Part shown: piece after piece, positions 33,297 through 34,564 of the stretch
Position numbering within the stretch: the stretch's first letter is position 1
How the letters are laid out: each line of letters starts with the position of its first letter
DNA from: Rhodococcus sp. SMB37
GTDB taxonomy: Bacteria > Actinomycetota > Actinomycetes > Mycobacteriales > Mycobacteriaceae
Length of the DNA stretch: 34,564 bases
NCBI RefSeq assembly: GCF_004345605.1
Contig: NZ_SLVY01000029.1
Coordinates: forward strand, 1-34,564
Reading direction: 5' to 3'
Notes under the pieces: generated by a model
The model's input: only the letters and a program-made list of their open reading frames with translations
Database searches by the model: none
What the model was told of the DNA's origin: nothing
Made by a program: the position numbers and the translations under genes

Positions 33297-33884
33297 ATGT
33301 CCGCGAACCGAGAGCCTTCGGTCGACCCGTTCCGCTCGTTGTTCAAGACAGTCTGGTGGGTGGTGCTGATCCGCGGCATCCTCGCAGTCCTCTTCGGCAT
33401 CATCGCCCTGGTGTGGCCCGGAATCACGGTGTGGGCGCTCGTCATCGTGTTCGCGGTGTATGCCATCGTCGACGGCGCCGTGCTCGTCTGGCATTCCATC
33501 CGAGATCGCGCAACCCTGGACGGCTGGGGGCTATGGCTGGCGATGGGTATCGTCTCCGTGCTCGCCGGCCTGGTCGCACTCTTCTGGCCCGGAATCACCG
33601 CACTGGTGCTGCTGTACCTGATCGCGTTCTACGCCATCCTGTTCGGCGTCATCGGTATCGTCGGCGCCCTCCGGTTCCGAAAGGTCCCGGATTCAGGATG
33701 GGTGTGGTCGCTGGTCGCCGGTGTCGTCGCAGTGATCTTCGGCGTGATCCTGCTGATCTTCCCCGGCTCGGGCATCCTCGGTCTGATCGTCCTGCTCGGC
33801 ATCTACGCGATCCTGTTCGGAGTCCTGCTCATCGTCATGTCGTTCCAGGTGCGTAGCGCCGCGAAGAAGGCCGGCATCCTCTGA
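33297..33884 (+). CDS. HdeD/DUF308-family membrane protein
   Basis: A 195-residue protein with six predicted helices in three hairpins. The repeat is visible as VLFGIIALVWPGIT, VLAGLVALFWPGIT and VIFGVILLIFPGSG, each followed by a second helix with a YAI(L/V)FG or YAIVDG motif, typical of the HdeD/DUF308 family named for acid-stress proteins of enteric bacteria. Its role in actinobacteria is not known. The ATG has AAGGAG seven bases upstream. It ends 25 bases before the convergent PNPOx-like gene. Confidence 0.87.
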   Translation: MSANREPSVDPFRSLFKTVWWVVLIRGILAVLFGIIALVWPGITVWALVIVFAVYAIVDGAVLVWHSIRDRATLDGWGLWLAMGIVSVLAGLVALFWPGITALVLLYLIAFYAILFGVIGIVGALRFRKVPDSGWVWSLVAGVVAVIFGVILLIFPGSGILGLIVLLGIYAILFGVLLIVMSFQVRSAAKKAGIL

Positions 33885-33909
33885 GCAGGCCGTTCTTCGC
33901 GGGGGAAGC

Positions 33910-34320
33910 TCAGACGGCGTCCTTCAACCGACCCCAGGCGTGCCAGCGGTCGATCTCGATCCACGCGCTCACACGTTTGCGGTCGCGGACGCCGTAAGGC
34001 TGCCCGGTGTAATGCCGGGCGATCCGGTCGATGTCGGCCAGGTCGGGGTCGTCGACGAATTCGACGACCCTGCCCTGGATGCTTACGTGGGTGACCCAGT
34101 CTTCCGGGTCCATCGCGCTCAGGGCCACGCGCGGATCGTTCCGGAGGTACTCGAGACGCTTGCGGCCCTCGTCCATGTTCACGAGGATCCGACCGTTCTC
34201 GTACAGGTACCAGGTGGGCACCGACACGGGTTGGCCACTGGCACGCAACGAGGTGATCGTGGCGTGGTTGGGGCGGGTCAGCAGTTCGGCGACGGCATCG
34301 GGCAGCGGGGGCTTCGGCAC
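33910..34320 (-). CDS. PNPOx-like (pyridoxamine oxidase/F420-dependent) split-barrel protein
   Basis: A 136-residue protein of the pyridoxamine 5'-phosphate oxidase-like split barrel. Features: PNHATITSLRASGQPVSVPTWYLYENGRILVNM, then KRLEYLRNDPRVALSAMDPEDW and VSIQGRVVEFVDD, an order typical of PPOX-class F420-dependent enzymes (FDOR-B). Cofactor may be F420, FMN or haem; this cannot be decided by eye. The GTG at 34320 is preceded by AGGAAGGA and gives the family length; an open frame beyond it to 34452 has no support. A possible operator ACACA-N2-TGTGT is at 34341-34352. Confidence 0.85.
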   Translation of the reverse strand: MPKPPLPDAVAELLTRPNHATITSLRASGQPVSVPTWYLYENGRILVNMDEGRKRLEYLRNDPRVALSAMDPEDWVTHVSIQGRVVEFVDDPDLADIDRIARHYTGQPYGVRDRKRVSAWIEIDRWHAWGRLKDAV

Positions 34321-34450
34321 GGTGTGGTCCTTCCTGTTCGACACAACTGTGTTCGACCTTATTCCCGTTTGCCCGAAAGCACCGCGCGTCACGCGCGAGG
34401 TGTCCGACCATGGAAGGCGACAGCAACACCGGTCGAGGAAAGCAGGAACC

Positions 34451-34474
34451 ATGCCGAAATACCTGTGGCACTAA
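34451..34474 (+). pseudogene. GYD-domain gene cut after seven codons by an IS
   Basis: The reading MPKYLWH followed by a stop matches the conserved start of GYD-domain proteins, which begin MPKYL-x-x-ASYT. It has AGCAGGAA upstream, as a true gene start would. The sequence diverges at the seventh codon, where the end of an IS5-like element begins (CTAAGAGCGTGTCT). The rest of the gene, if kept, lies beyond the element outside the window. This identity rests on only seven residues and is an inference. Confidence 0.55.
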
Positions 34475-34564
34475 GAGCGTGTCTCATGTGGGCAGCTTCT
34501 TGAAACAAGTGAGTGCAGCTCCGAGATGGAGGAACCCGACGAAATGTTCGCCGCAACGCTCGTA
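34471..34564 (-). mobile_element. IS5-like insertion sequence end, cut by window edge
   Basis: The terminal part of an insertion sequence with a transposase reading toward the left. The end is near 34471-34475, where the GYD-like frame is lost; AGAGCGTGTCTCA is the likely terminal repeat, and TA or CTA the likely target. The other end lies outside the window, so neither repeat nor duplication can be confirmed. Confidence 0.65.
34484..34564 (-). CDS. IS5-family transposase C-terminus, partial
   Basis: The last 26 codons of a transposase on the minus strand: the frame reads YERCGEHFVGFLHLGAALTC, then FKKLPT and a stop. The pattern YER-x(2)-EHF-x(2)-F-x(3)-AL-x-C-(F/Y)-(K/R)-(K/R)-L is the usual C-terminal end of IS5-group DDE transposases. 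No catalytic residue other than the terminal Glu neighbourhood could be checked because the gene runs off the window. Confidence 0.75.
   Translation of the reverse strand, partial: YERCGEHFVGFLHLGAALTCFKKLPT

Noticed and set aside
34451..34474. MPKYLWH as a complete functional peptide
   Set aside because: The sequence equals the start of GYD proteins and ends at an IS border, so truncation explains it.
1..34564. A composite transposon spanning the window
   Set aside because: The two edge elements belong to different families (IS630 and IS5), so they cannot mobilise the interval as a pair; each is better read as a separate insertion.
1..34564. CRISPR arrays, tRNA or rRNA genes
   Set aside because: No regularly spaced repeats and no cloverleaf or rRNA-like sequence were seen in the intergenic regions.

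Overview
The window is high-GC DNA with actinobacterial gene content: a corynebacterial-type ben cluster, a GcoAB-type aromatic O-demethylase, Lsr2, an ECF sigma factor, GTG starts and short or leaderless 5' regions. Closest fit is Rhodococcus or a near relative; this is inferred from gene families and not from any search. Both edges lie inside insertion sequences of different families (IS630-like on the left, IS5-like on the right), and each has cut a host gene: an AraC-type regulator on the left and a GYD-domain gene on the right.

Region 1 (1-3400), guaiacol-type O-demethylation: the IS630 transposase 3' part, the truncated AraC-family regulator (probable gcoR), the cytochrome P450 gcoA and its three-domain reductase gcoB, closed by a perfect 22-bp-stem hairpin. 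Region 2 (3400-13390), benzoate catabolism: a promoter region with three ACAGSCYGT palindromes, then benA-benB-benC-benD, a terminator, benK, an ATP-binding LuxR (LAL) regulator translationally coupled to benK, and benE. GcoAB releases catechol from guaiacol and BenABCD makes catechol from benzoate, so the two clusters converge on catechol; the ring-cleavage genes are not in the window. BenC is unusual: it carries an extra C-terminal domain that reads as an FCD (FadR C-terminal) ligand-binding domain without a DNA-binding part.

Region 3 (13390-19100), mostly housekeeping or single genes: a membrane-anchored polysaccharide deacetylase, gpsA, an arylamine N-acetyltransferase, a nitroreductase-family protein, a SigD/ShbA-like sigma factor and a convergent AAA ATPase. 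Region 4 (19100-23400): an AbiEi/DUF559-type protein, then a divergent pair made of a SnoaL-FMO-type flavin monooxygenase and a GAF-domain regulator with several inverted repeats between them. Region 5 (23400-31200): a GT87 mannosyltransferase-like membrane protein, azlCD, an M50-like membrane protease, a cyclase-family hydrolase, a thioesterase, a nucleoside hydrolase, an Lsr2 homologue with a long linker, and a FUSC transporter. Region 6 (31200-34564): a MarR regulator divergent from FUSC with mirror-image leaderless promoters, an unknown protein, a DUF72 protein, an HdeD/DUF308 membrane protein, a PNPOx-like protein, the GYD remnant and the IS5-like transposase 3' end.

Convergent neighbours overlap at their 3' ends at several places (17680-17726, 24831-24861, 26647-26650, 29676-29737), so the layout is compact. 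No tRNA, rRNA or CRISPR array was seen.
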